Below the pieces are notes generated by a model. That model was given only the letters and a program-made list of their open reading frames with translations. It was not told the origin of the DNA and ran no database searches. Shown piece after piece: positions 31,428 through 43,100 of a DNA stretch of 64,000 nucleotides. Position numbers and translations under genes: made by a program. Each line of letters opens with the position of its first letter. The first letter of the stretch is position 1. This DNA is from Periplaneta americana (taxonomy: Eukaryota > Arthropoda > Insecta > Blattodea > Blattidae): assembly GCF_040183065.1 (NCBI RefSeq), contig NC_091125.1, positions 127,207,621 to 127,271,620 on the forward strand, in the 5' to 3' direction.

Positions 31428-31709
31428 ATGGATGAACTACTTTTCTTCCCTCCTATACCTAGTAAAGTGAGTGATGTGTTTGTATTTTACGCCAGTATCA
31501 TCGAACTCCAGTCGTGGAAGGGGGTAGCAAACGATATTTTCGGTTCTAAACAGTTAATCCAAAGGTATGGCCAGGTTAATATTAGAAATGTTAGTAAAAA
31601 TAAAATGATGTCTCTGTATTACTGCCTAAACCAGGACCGGCAAGGAATACTCCCCGCTTTGGCAATGCAGAACTGGAGCGTGCCCTTATGGGAACATAGG
31701 GTAGCTTAG
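31428..31709 (+). other. Unassigned 93-codon open frame
   Basis: Starts MDELLFFPPIPSKVSDVFVF and contains GVANDIFGSKQLIQRYGQVN. No domain is recognised. There is no TATA box, splice context or paralogue in the window, so it may be chance or a transposon relic. Confidence 0.2.
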
Positions 31710-31719
31710 TAGCTGAGGT

Positions 31720-32229
31720 ATCTACAGTAAGTACTGTGCGGTGATGTGCACTAAGGATGTGCAGTTGTGCTGTACATTAGCGGCACGGTGGTGGAAGGTC
31801 ATGCTTATTTGTTTCGGTATTAGGTATTAAAATTATCCCACCGACTGTTAACAAAATATTTGCATATGTTTCTCTATCACAATATCAGGATATGCTAAAA
31901 CTTTCCATTGTCGACCAATTTTGTTACCATATTATAATAAACTAATGAGGGGAAGAAATTAGAATGGAAGGGAGTGAATTAATAAAATAAACTGTAGCAT
32001 AAAAGAAAAAAAATGGGTTTTTAGTATAAAATAGTTACTTATGAAACAAGTTCGTAAAGGTCTTCTTTTTGGCACGAGTCTAAAGTTTGTGAAACGAGGC
32101 GAGAATATAAGATCACGATGTCATGGCCGTCTAAATCAGAATCATTAAGAAATAAGTATCCATGCAATCACAGTCTGTTTTATCATGATATTTTGTTTGT
32201 GTAGGAATTCATTGAACACCACTTAAGAC
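31720..32229. other. No feature seen
   Basis: AT-rich intergenic sequence. Confidence 0.4.
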
Positions 32230-32232
32230 TTA

Positions 32233-32399
32233 AGGCTGGTTCACAATAAACCGGGAATGGTAACGAAAACGAGAAAGGAAATAATGTTAAAATAAATGTA
32301 TTTAAATGTGAGCATTCACAATAGTTAATTGTGAATGCTCACATTTGAATACATGTGTTTTAACAATATTTCCGTTCCCGGTTTATTGTGAACCAACCT
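32233..32399. mobile_element. Short PIF/Harbinger-like MITE, TTA target repeat
   Basis: The termini AGGCTGGTTCACAATAAACC and its complement are nearly perfect and the centre is itself palindromic (GTGAGCATTCACAATAGTTA, then ATTGTGAATGCTCAC). TTA is on both sides (32230-32232, 32400-32402). Length 167 bp. The AGGCnnnTTCACAAT start matches the element at 29044-29430. Confidence 0.85.
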
Positions 32400-32849
32400 T
32401 TACTAAAAATTATTTTAATCCTACTATCAAGATTTCTTACATAAATACATTCGGTGTATTGCAATGATAACGGCAGGTACATATTTTAAGACAGACAATT
32501 CACCTTTACGAAACTATCGACGAGGAACTGAAGTTTGTTGACCTCCTTAATGTTAGACAACTTAATTTCTTGAGGAGTTTAGAAACAGAGATGATAAGGA
32601 AAGGGGAATTATGGAGTTTTGGTGGCATTACAAGGAGATAAATGGGAGAACCCCAAGAAAAACCCTCATAACTAAGGATTTTTATGTAATATCAAGGTGT
32701 GAAATATGTACATATTTATGTAAGAAAAATAAGCTGAATATGTACCAAAATATGTAAAATCATGAAAATATTTAATATCAATATCTGCGCTGGTTTGTAG
32801 GCCTATTGTTAAACCTAGATATCGTATTTTTAGTCTGCTACAATTTTTA

Positions 32850-33160
32850 ATTTTCTGTTCTTCATGACGATTTCTACTGTTTCTAGTGCTCTTCCACCGT
32901 TTCTGAGAATCATCGTTTCTGTCTTGTCCACATTTATATCAAATTTGTTTCTATTCCATCATTTTACCATGATATTTATTGTTTCTTGTAACTTTGTAAG
33001 GTCTTTAGACCCTACTACTATGTCGTCCGCTTATGCGTATGAGATTATTCCCTCCTTGATTTTTACAATACAGAGTAGTTGTATGAGAAATGTTGCCTTT
33101 TGTTCATTCATATTTACAGTGAGCGGTATGGGGTGAGTGCCTCTTTTACTTCCTGGAACT
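32850..33160 (-). mobile_element. LINE reverse transcriptase fragment (L4 type), minus strand
   Basis: The minus-strand reading has AYADDIVVGSKDLTKLQETI, then NIMVK, a stop, and NKFDINVDKTETMILRNGGR. This is the catalytic YADD box and following thumb region of a LINE reverse transcriptase. It carries stops. Confidence 0.75.
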
Positions 33161-33309
33161 TGGATGTTATGTTTCGTCCAAAAATATATATTTTCTAGGA
33201 TAGGTAAAAAGGCTTATTTCAAATTGTAAACTTCCCCAGCAGCAGTTTTCTTTTTCCTTTTAAAGAAATAAAAATTAATAAAACCCCTAAATATATAGAT
33301 TTATGTAAT

Positions 33310-33735
33310 ACCGGCCTACAAACAAACAAAATTAAAATTCTATAAAACAATGGCAGTTCCTGCCCTCCTATATGGGAGTGAATCTTGGATTACCACTACT
33401 AAACATGAAAGTAAAATTCAGGCAGCTGAGATGAAGTTTTTAAGGAGAGTAAAGGGGTGTACTAGAATAGACCAGATAAGAAACGAGGATATCCGTGAAG
33501 AACTGCAAATCTACTCCATAAAAGAAAAGATAACTAACAATAAGGAACAATGGAAAGAACATATAGAAAGAATGGTAGAGAGTAGATTACCAAAGAGAAT
33601 ACAAAACTACTTCCCAAGAGGAAGAAGAGATGTTGGACGTCCTCGGAAGAGATGGTCCTAGATCTATTAGTGAAGACGGAACAGGCAATTAATGCCTAAA
33701 CCAGGAAGTGAAGAAGAAGAAGAAGAAGAAGAAGA
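33310..33735 (+). mobile_element. LINE fragment (L4 type), C-terminus with (GAA)n tail
   Basis: An open run of 103 codons (33350-33661) reads LLYGSESWITTTKHESKIQA, then AEMKFLRRVKGCTRIDQIRN and YFPRGRRDVGRPRKRWS*. The 3' end CAGGAAGTGAAGAAGAAG is typical of this family. It points away from the minus-strand fragment just upstream. Confidence 0.8.
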
Positions 33736-33899
33736 AGATGTAATACCGAGCTATAATATGTAATATGGGGTAAATACGTAAAAATATGTAGTATCAAATT
33801 TTAATATATTAATGGTAATTACAAGATTCGCAAAGATTTGTTAATTATATAAGGTTAGGTTCAAAGGAATATAATATGTGACTACATAAAAATTCGGTC

Positions 33900-34025
33900 C
33901 CTATTCATAACCTTAGTCATGTCCACAACAAGTATAATTCTGCCATTTCCGAGACTTGAACTTGGGTCTGCGGTTACCATAATAGCATTCTGTGAAATTA
34001 TTTACCAAGGCGGCTGGCCTAGGTA
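33900..34025 (-). mobile_element. tRNA-like SINE fragment
   Basis: The minus strand has GCCGCCTTGGTAAATAATTT then about 40 bases on CCCAAGTTCAAGTCTC (B box). Degenerate. Confidence 0.35.
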
Positions 34026-34346
34026 CGTATAAAATGAAATAAAACAATCTCAAGAGACGAAATAAGAACTCTGCCCACACATGCAATGAAATGTGTCATG
34101 TAACTCAGTCGATTAAAGTACAAAATTCATTCACATAATACTTTATTTTTTTATTTCTATGACGATGAAATGTTTTTACATATTTTGTGATGACATCCTT
34201 CCTGGGTATTACAGGAAGTAATTTCCTCCAACGCTCTTCGTGACGACAACGCAAGTCCAAAGCATGAGTAAGTCTGCATCACTGGGTAAATGTTGCTTTC
34301 CTTGAATATAAAGCCGTGACGTAGTGGCTCCTGATTCATCGATCTG

Positions 34347-34445
34347 TATTAATATAGGTTTTATTTGTAAGCAAAGCTCAGTTGTTATACAAGAGAAGAA
34401 CTCACAAGACGTCTCTAGCTCTCAGTATCTGTGTCAAACTCAACG
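34347..34445 (+). promoter_or_regulatory. Probable promoter and non-coding first exon of gene C
   Basis: The TATA-like TATTAATATAGG is at 34347-34358 and the arthropod initiator TCAGTT at 34379-34384. The next ATG-free 60 bases end at an ACG|GTAAGT donor (34446). The nearest compatible acceptor upstream of a family exon is at 37125. Confidence 0.45.
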
Positions 34446-34612
34446 GTAAGTTGCGTTCAATGTACTACTAACATATAGGGTAAGTACATCATTATATAAG
34501 CAAATTTTATTATTCTGCTAGGAAACTAAATATTTACTTGTTTGTGTTTATTTGTTGTCTATCCTCTTCTACTATGTCGTATCGAAATTTTAATTTTCGC
34601 CTAACACTTGGC

Positions 34613-34925
34613 GGCCGGGTAGCTCAGTTGGTAGAGCAGCTGGCTACAGACTGGAAAGTCCGGGGTTCGATCCCAGGTGGTGACAGGATTTTTTCTCGTT
34701 GCCAAACTTTCAGAACGGCCCCGAGGTTCACTCAGCCTCCTATAAAATTGAGTACCGAGTCTTTCCCGGGTGTAAAAGGCGGTTAGAACGTGGCGCCGAC
34801 CACACCACCTCATTCTAGTGCCGAGGTCAAGGAAAGCATGAGGCTCTACCTCCATGCCCCCCCAAGTGCCTTCATGGCATATTACGGGGATACCTTTACC
34901 TTTACAACACATTAGACCAGGCATC
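34613..34925 (+). mobile_element. tRNA-headed SINE (family C), full length
   Basis: The head GGGTAGCTCAGTTGGTAGAG and GGGGTTCGATCCC is an almost perfect tRNA A/B box pair. The body ends ACCTTTACCTTTACAACA. The head is too divergent in its stems, and too closely joined to the SINE body, to be a functional tRNA gene. It lies in intron 1 of gene C. Confidence 0.85.
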
Positions 34926-35639
34926 GCAAAACGTCACAAATTCATGACGCAATATAAATAATATAATCTTAAAATGACATTCATTCCTTCTTCATCTTGT
35001 TATTTCTTTGTTATGAACATGGAAGGTAGTGACGATCAGAAACCGCCCCTGCCATCTAGCTTAATGCGATTAAAACTTCCCACACCCGTTTTCACTTTGT
35101 GTGTAGCGATTGTAGCTATGAGATGTGGAATCAGTCAGAAGTTATACAAAAATATGCAAAACTCGTACAAAACAAGCATATTCAGTTAATTTACAAGCAT
35201 AACAATTTTATCGGTTGAGTAGAAGAAATACATACGCAGAAATGTTCTTAATTCTGTTCTGAATATTTTCTCTTGGCCCATCAAAACTTTAACATAATTA
35301 CGCAGTGATACATAAACGGTGAACTCCATTTTTAGAACAGCTGAGACTTACAGAGAATAGGTGGAGATCTGATTTGTGTTTTGTATTAAAATTATGAATG
35401 TTTTCATTAGTACTAAATGTACCTTGGTTTTAAATACAAAACGTCTCCAGACAAATAATGTACTCACAAGATAAGGAAAATCTTCCTATAGGCTATGTCA
35501 CTGTTATTATCCTTAAGAATAAAAACTCCAATAAATAAAAACAAGTGAGCTAACAAACTCTTTTGACATTGGATGTATAATCTGATACCAAAAATAACAA
35601 CATACATATAAACAGAAAAACTGCAAAGTTTCTCTAATG
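34926..35639. other. No feature seen
   Basis: AT-rich sequence in the presumed first intron of gene C. Confidence 0.4.
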
Positions 35640-35863
35640 CTATGGCTAAAATTTTATACGGATGTGAGATTTGGAACAAAAACTTTAACAAGATAAATCA
35701 GGAATAGAGTAGCAGAGATGAAACTTTGACGAAATAATGCAAAATTACATGGCAAGACTACAAAACAATTCTGGAAAAATTACCAGAACTCAAAATCAAC
35801 TCAGTTTTGGATAGAACTAAAAATTACCGTTGTAATTGAACTCAGCAACATTCATCGAATGGA

Positions 35864-36093
35864 GTCAGCCTGGGTAGCGTAGTCGGTATAGCCCTGGCCT
35901 TCTGTGCTCGAGGTTGCGGGTTCGATCCCGGCCCAGTTCGATGCCATTTAAATGTGTTTGAATGCGACAAGTTCATGTCAGTAGATTTACTGGCATGTAA
36001 AAGAAATCCTGCGGGACAAAATTCCGGCGCACCGGCGACTCTGATATAACCTCTGCAGTTGCGAGCGTAATTAAATAAACCATAATTTAATAT
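35864..36093 (+). mobile_element. SINE (family B) with 13-bp TSD inside LINE
   Basis: The tRNA-like head (GGGTAGCGTAGTCGGTATAG, GCGGGTTCGATCCCGG) and the family B body. The target repeat TTCATCGAATGGA is at 35851-35863 and 36094-36106. Confidence 0.9.
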
Positions 36094-36200
36094 TTCATCG
36101 AATGGACAGAAGCAGATTACCACATTTTAATCCTGAAATACAATGCCCGTGGAAGGAAAAGCGAAGATCGATCTCTCAAGAGACTTCCAAATCCACGTTT

Positions 36201-36438
36201 CATAATGTCTGACAGGCGACGTAAACATTTCTGGCAGAGTAAGAGAGAAAGGTAATTGCTGATCAACCAATGGAAGCAATCGCATTACAGGTTTATCTTG
36301 AGCTTCGGCGGACGTAGAACGCTTCACACCGCCCAAATTCAAGATAAACCTGGAATGTGACCCCTGTCATTGATTGATTAGCAACTATTCCTCTCTCTTC
36401 CTCTGCCGACAATATTTACGTCGCCTGTCAGACATTGT
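36201..36438. mobile_element. Palindromic MITE inside LINE
   Basis: The termini share AATGTCTGACAGGCGACGTA in inverted orientation, and the whole 238 bp folds on itself around GCTTCGGCGGACGT. It separates two collinear parts of the LINE. Confidence 0.8.
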
Positions 36439-36501
36439 GAAACGCAGTATAGACTGATGCATTATAAGAACGGAACAGGCTTGGGACCTACATCCCGGAT
36501 A

Positions 36502-37125
36502 TTTTATGATGACGATGAAGACGTTCCTTTCACACTACATAGTTTAGAGACTGTCACATGCTAACTAGACGATAACGAAGCCATGGAGTAAAGAGAACAA
36601 GGCAATGCTCCGGGTAAATGATCCCTTACTCAGTTCTCAAGTCATTAAATTTGATTCATTTGGAAATTAATACCACAGTTAAGTACATTAAAATTAGACT
36701 ATGTTAAATTTACTACTTGTGTCTTTATATTCCCCGGATTTACAAACACCCCTATTTCTGTACGAATAATAATGAATGCATTGCATTGCCACATCCATTC
36801 CTTTTCCCTTTCAGCTGGCAGGATTCGAATATACATTCTTTTGAAAACATCATAATTTCAATTATCCAAGGCCTACTAAATCAGTAACATCATTGCTTAA
36901 CCAATATATGTGACCAGATTTCTCGAATGTCAACAGCATTAATGGTTCACGTTAAAAAGAAACAAAAAAATAATAGAATGAGACTGGGTTTGTGAACTTT
37001 TATATTTCTACTTCGTTTCGCACCATTCTTGTGCACACAATAATAATTACTGTTTGCAGGTTATTGAGACAGATTTCTGAAATTAAAACATAAACTTATT
37101 CTAATTTCTAAAATATATGTTACAG
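36502..37125. other. No feature seen
   Basis: Intron 1 of gene C up to the TACAG acceptor at 37121-37125. Confidence 0.4.
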
Positions 37126-37177
37126 ATCTTGTAACTTTGCTTTCTGTGGAATCGTCGGACATAACAAAACAGAGAAC

Positions 37178-40100
37178 ATGTCTGAAACTCCAGAAGTAAA
37201 CGCAATAACTGAAGGAAACGCAAGTGAAGTGGGTGAGTAGTAACAAGTCTTATTAGTAAAATATACACACGCTTCGTAACGCTTATATGATGTTATTAGA
37301 AGCATTATGTTTCACTGTAAGGTAGGATTCGCAAAAAATCTCGATCAGAGAGGCCTGCTCTGGTTTATGATTGCAAATACAGTACATTCTAAATATGATT
37401 GTCAGTTTTTACGGCTCATATTCCCACCTATATTCCATGTGTTCCAACTTACAAGAGGATATGTTTCAAGGTACACGAACCTGTTGTACCTATGAACACA
37501 TTACATATCCCTTCATTTTATTTTTTCCATCCTTAATACATCTGTAAAACAGGAAAATACATACAGGAAGTAGTAAAGGAATCTTCAATAATTATTTCAA
37601 GTATTTTTTCATTTAAAAAATTTCATTTCCCAAAATTAAAAAATAAATAAAATGTCTCCCCTATATTATACAATTTGACATACAATCCGTCTTTAAACTC
37701 TAACAACTACGGCTAAAATCTTAAGAAAGAAGATAAATATACTTTTAATAAGTATGACAAATATTGCACAACTCAATTTTATTCCAATAGGCTACGCATA
37801 ATCTAATTTTTTAAATATTTTTCTTATGAGGGTATGAAGCGATAGATCACATTCATGCGATTCTTCGTACATAACAAATTAGGTAACTTGTAGACTATTT
37901 CTGCGGGTAACGCTGTTATATTATCGGCTCTGAGCTTCGATTCTCCTTCTAACATTATTTTCGTTGACCACTTCATTATCATAAAAACTGTTCTCTTAAG
38001 TTGACTTAGCATTTTGGAAATTAATGGCTTTCCTAAAACATGAAATGTTTAATATAAATCCATTTTTATCTCAAAAAAACGAGCAAAACTGTATTAAACT
38101 TTTGTTTGAAATATCTCAAAGAATAACACCCCGAAATAAATGACATTACCTACGGTTCACTCTGTATATATCTTCTTTTAACGCTCATTTTCCGTAAGAT
38201 TAATTTTTTCACACAAAAAAAAAACCTTTTCTCAGCTTCTATTTAATCTAGATAGCAGACAATTTTCAGGAATTATTTATTTGGATGTTATACATGTACT
38301 GAAACAATGCCTTCGAAATTTGTTAAATTTTGCATTTGTAATGTACTGAAAATCGCTGAAAAAATACGACTGAGGAAAAAATTATTTGTTAGTAAGGAAA
38401 TAAATTAAAGAAAAACTACTGTTTCAGTATGAAGTCAAGTTATGCGTTCATGAGCTATAAAAAATTAGCTGTCTAGCTTCAACAATTTTCGAGAAAGAGT
38501 TTCTTATGCAAGACATAATTTAACATTGTCAAAATAGGCAATTCCATACCCCTTTAACCTCCACTGCGCTTCGGGAGTCGAATCCAGGTGCACTAGAATG
38601 TGAGAACTCCAGTACTTGTAAACAGTGCCTACAGTTTAGGATGAATTCATTTTTCTGCTAGACTTTTATGGTAGTGTCACATCATTGTGTCAGAAGGGTA
38701 TTTCATACGAATATCATCGACGTGAGAGCATGCATGATACACGAAATGTGAATCAGACCCCAGCTCACCACAATTTACATCCTGCCCACTCCCAGGCTGC
38801 CTCTCCTCTTCCATTCATGCTGTCGCCTACGTATTACGTAGCCGTACAGGGCGAGCCGTCGTCGTTTACGCAACGGTGAAGGCGGAGCACTGACTCTCCG
38901 TGGAGGTCACGATCAAGGGAGTAAATCTCGCCTAGGCCATATACGGAGATTGAAAACGTACTTAGTTCTTTGCAACTGCTGGATACGTTCCAGTTCACCT
39001 GAAGTGTCAAATAAGCCATAGGCTTAAATCACAAGTTAACTGTGGCTGGAACCGCTGAAAATTGGACTAGAATTCCATCTAGGAAGACGTTCTAGGAGCT
39101 TTAATGACGTGACACGCTGTTGTTAATGATGTCTACAGCTACTTCATTTACTATGCGACACGTTGACGAAACATTCGGAAAATATGCGAACTTACCGTCG
39201 CACAGTGGTCTGGAATGCAAATTTAGCGGGACATGTTAATAATTTTTCAGCTACCTAACAGATTTTTATGAAATTTTACACAGTAGTTACTGGTAGCATA
39301 TATGTTTTGTTTGCAAGCTCTCGTTACGTTAGTATAAGGGGAACTATCTTTTATAGGGGGGCGCCTTTAGACAAAATTAGAAACTTTTCTCCTATCTGAC
39401 AGATTGTTATGAAATTTGACAAAGTAGTTACAAGTAGCATATATATTTTGTATACAAGCTCTGATTACGTTCTTATAAGGGGAACTACCCCTTATAGGGG
39501 ACGCAATTAGACAAAATTAGTAACTTTTGTCCTATCTAACAGATTTTTATGAAATTTTGTTCAGTAGTTACACTTAATACATTTTTTTTGTGTACAAACT
39601 CTGTTTACGTTGGTATGAGCAGAAGTGCCCCTTACAGGGGGATGCATTTAGACAAAATCTTATGGGGGGGGGAAATATAACATTTTAGGTACTATTGCAC
39701 CTTTTGGACACTCGGAAAGCTTATTTGGTACATAATTAACAAGCTGTCATCTTGAATTCCTGAATTATACTGCGGAAGCAGATTCGGTTCACAGATATTG
39801 AAATAACTGCAACCGAGAAAAATTGCACTACTGCACCTCGAAAGAATAGTGCTCATAAAATATTACTTCCGCAAATCTGCGCACCTTAAAACTAGATTTA
39901 AAATAGAGGTAAATAGTGGAGGAAGTGAAAAAAAAATCATTTTTGGACGAACCAAAGGGGTTTTTTTTCTCTACCTTAGCAAAGTCTGCACTCAATGGTT
40001 ATATTTATATTTTGTCCCGTGTCCATTCATGCTAATTTGACATGCTATAATAACATTAAATGTAACACAAACAAACAGTGTTACATACCTAAAGAACTAC

Positions 40101-43100
40101 TTGACATGTTGATACCAAATATGAATGGAATCGACCACTTACAACAGAGTTACAGCACAAGGAAAACGGCAGACTCGCGGCGCTTGCTGAGTAAGAATGC
40201 TGGGTTGCGAAATGTGGCATGTTACCGGCTTCTTATCTCGCTATGCAGCCACCTCCGCTGATTAAGATTATCAATTCAGTGTTACTCAGTTATATTGGAA
40301 ACATAATTTAAGGTTTTAATTTCATTTTTTTTACATGTCATTTTTCTCCATTTGTCCTCCTAAATATGGATTTTAGACCACTGTGCGTCGCCAGGATTGC
40401 CACCAGACAAAAAATGTTCGTACTAAATATTTCTCTATAAAGATACTAGATCATACGATGAGGTACTTTTCAAATCCTATTAAGTCCACTTTTTGACGTA
40501 ATTGAGTCTTATAACATTTCCGCATATTCTGAACACGCTCTATCCAATGGTGAAGTTAATTCGTGTCTAACTGTATTAGGTCCCAAGCAAACAAGGCTTG
40601 AAATATAGCGTTCACTTCAAACCGTATTTTGTCCACTTCTTCGTCCATTTAAAACCATATTAAGTCCTTGTCAATATAAAAAGGCCAATTTCTTTGCGTA
40701 AAGTTCTTTGTACTGAATGATTTGGCGCTAATTCTTAACTGTCTATTGCTGCCAATATGAGTTGATTATTGGTTACCAGTGTGTGAAGGTTTGTTTCTGC
40801 TATATATTGTAAATTAAAGAAGATGGAAGGAGAAATTGCTATAAGAGAGAACAGCAGAGGTTGCAGAAAAAACTGAAAACCAAAACTGCGAGACAAAGGC
40901 AATCTGAATTTCGGTAATTAAATTTATTATTCTCTTTGTGGTTATTGCAGTGAGCCATTGTTAACTTTATTAATAGAATGTTATGGAATCTAGAACAACT
41001 TCTTCACTCTAAAAACTCTGACACGAAAACACATTCAATTGAATGCTTTTAGAATTTTATTTTATTTTCAGGAATCGCGATAAAGATTCTGACCAAATTT
41101 TGTTTGACCCAACTGGTCACCACACGGAGGGGCGCTTCCATTGTTGTGCAAATCCTGTACACTATACATTATGTTTTGTTTATGTAAACGAATTTGATAA
41201 ATTTGAAGCATATTCAAAATTCCGTATTGGGAAGAACATATTTAGCTAATTATTACTCCTAAGGAAACATTTTTGCTGCAATATAGTCTATATTACTTAA
41301 TTTGGAACTTTTATGTAATTTAATCGATAATACAGCTATGGGAGATGGTTTCGTTTAAGTCCTTATTCCATAAAATGTTGATATATAAACTTAGGCCTAA
41401 CTTACGACTACATGACTATTTAGCTACAAATTTGTCATATTTCATTACATTCTTCAACTGTGAAAATGATTTGTAGATATTGATTATGAACAAAATTCAT
41501 CCGATTTATCTAAGAGAATGTGCCCATAGACCTGAGCACAGAATTAAAGTCGGCTCATATCAGAGAAAACTTACCTACTGCCTAACAGGAATGATGAACG
41601 TTATTCTTAAGAAATAAATTCATACTTTCACAGCAGAACACTATCTTCTCATTACACCAACTATAACCTAAGCTTCATATATTTAAAAGAACCTTTCTTT
41701 TTTCAGATGACCTCCTGTCCAGTCCAGCAGAAGAGATGTCAGAATTCAGAGAACCAACGTAAGTAGGCAATAGAATATACAGTTTTACTCACAACTTATT
41801 TAATTTAAATATTACATTGATCTTTGAAAATAAAATACTGTTAACAATTGAATAATTTCATTCACAAGTTGATTTATTTCAATTTTGCATTGATTAATAT
41901 TTTGGCTAACGGCGGATGCACTACCACAAGCTGGTGATGGAGATGGAATAGTACAGGAGATTCGATATACTACAATCGATTAATGTAATAGTATATAACG
42001 ATAAAAGGTTGGGAAGTCCTTAAGTTTGAACAACGAGCAGAGCATTTCACAAACGTGTATTGTACAACATTTTTTCCACGATCATATTTTAAAATTGCAA
42101 ATTACATTATACTAGTGGCTTGTGCAGCAAATGCTGCAAACGAAGTTCATTAGACGTTCAAATAAACATTTTTCAGATTTATTTTCGGTGAAGAATACCA
42201 GACATTCGGAAACTTATTTGCTTCCATAACAATGAAAGATACTCTCTCTCGAGCCAATACTGAAGAGAACCACGCATATAAATATCTACACCACACCGCC
42301 ATTAAATATATGAAAAAGACCCAACCCCACTTGATTAATAATTATAAAAATATTTGATTTTTAATAATATTATCTTATGTAAGTTTTATAGCTTTCAGTA
42401 ACATATACTATATATACTATATAGCCGCCACTCAGTAAAATATAGAAATCAAAATCTAATTTAAGTTATTCTCTACATCTACTTATATAACCCCAAAACG
42501 TTTCACTTTCATATCATCAGTATAGCATTAATATGTATAATTAATGAAAAATAGTCACATCATGGCATTAACTACAATAATATTTCATTTTTAATGGTAA
42601 TAATGTCATCAAACCACCTCAAGTTTTGTAGTTTTTAATATCCAATACACAGCTGTACCCAGAAAATTACACACCATAGAATCGAACCTGTAAATTATTT
42701 TTAGTAAGTTAAGTTTTTAATAACCAATTTAATTTGAGCTCTAAATATGTCAGCATTCTTCGTGTAATATTGTTTACTGCAGTGTGTGTTTTCTTTTATT
42801 CTAAAAATGCGACACGGCCGACTTGATGCTCGCTTCGCTTCTCCTTTACAAAAAAGCGAAGAGAATATCAAGTCGGCCGTGAATGCTATTAGCTAGTTCT
42901 CAAAACTGACGGCAGATGGATTTTGGAAAATAGGAAAATTATGTTTAAAAATTGACATTTCACTTAAAACTACTATTTTTCCGAAAAACTTTGGGTTCCA
43001 AGCTTCAAAATGAGGGGTCATTTATTAAAATCAGTCCAGCCGTTTTCCCGTAATTTCCATTATCAGTTCAAATTATATATATAGATTTTGCATTGAAAAG

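Larger units (their letters stand above)
35640..36500 (+). mobile_element. LINE fragment (L4 type) interrupted by a SINE and a MITE
   Basis: Coding relics read LYGCEIWNKNFNK near 35650, LHGKTTKQFWKNYQNSK near 35750, and IHRMDRSRLPHFNPEI plus QCPWKEKRRSISQETSK after the SINE. The sequence resumes after the MITE and ends near GATGACGATGAAG. All parts are on the + strand and in order. Confidence 0.65.

Noticed and set aside
34613-34690. A tRNA gene
   Set aside because: The A and B boxes are excellent but the stems do not fold as a mature tRNA and the sequence runs directly into a SINE body of about 240 bp.
36780-36830. A further SINE head
   Set aside because: Only a single B-box-like GGATTCGAAT is present, with no A box at the right distance and no body.
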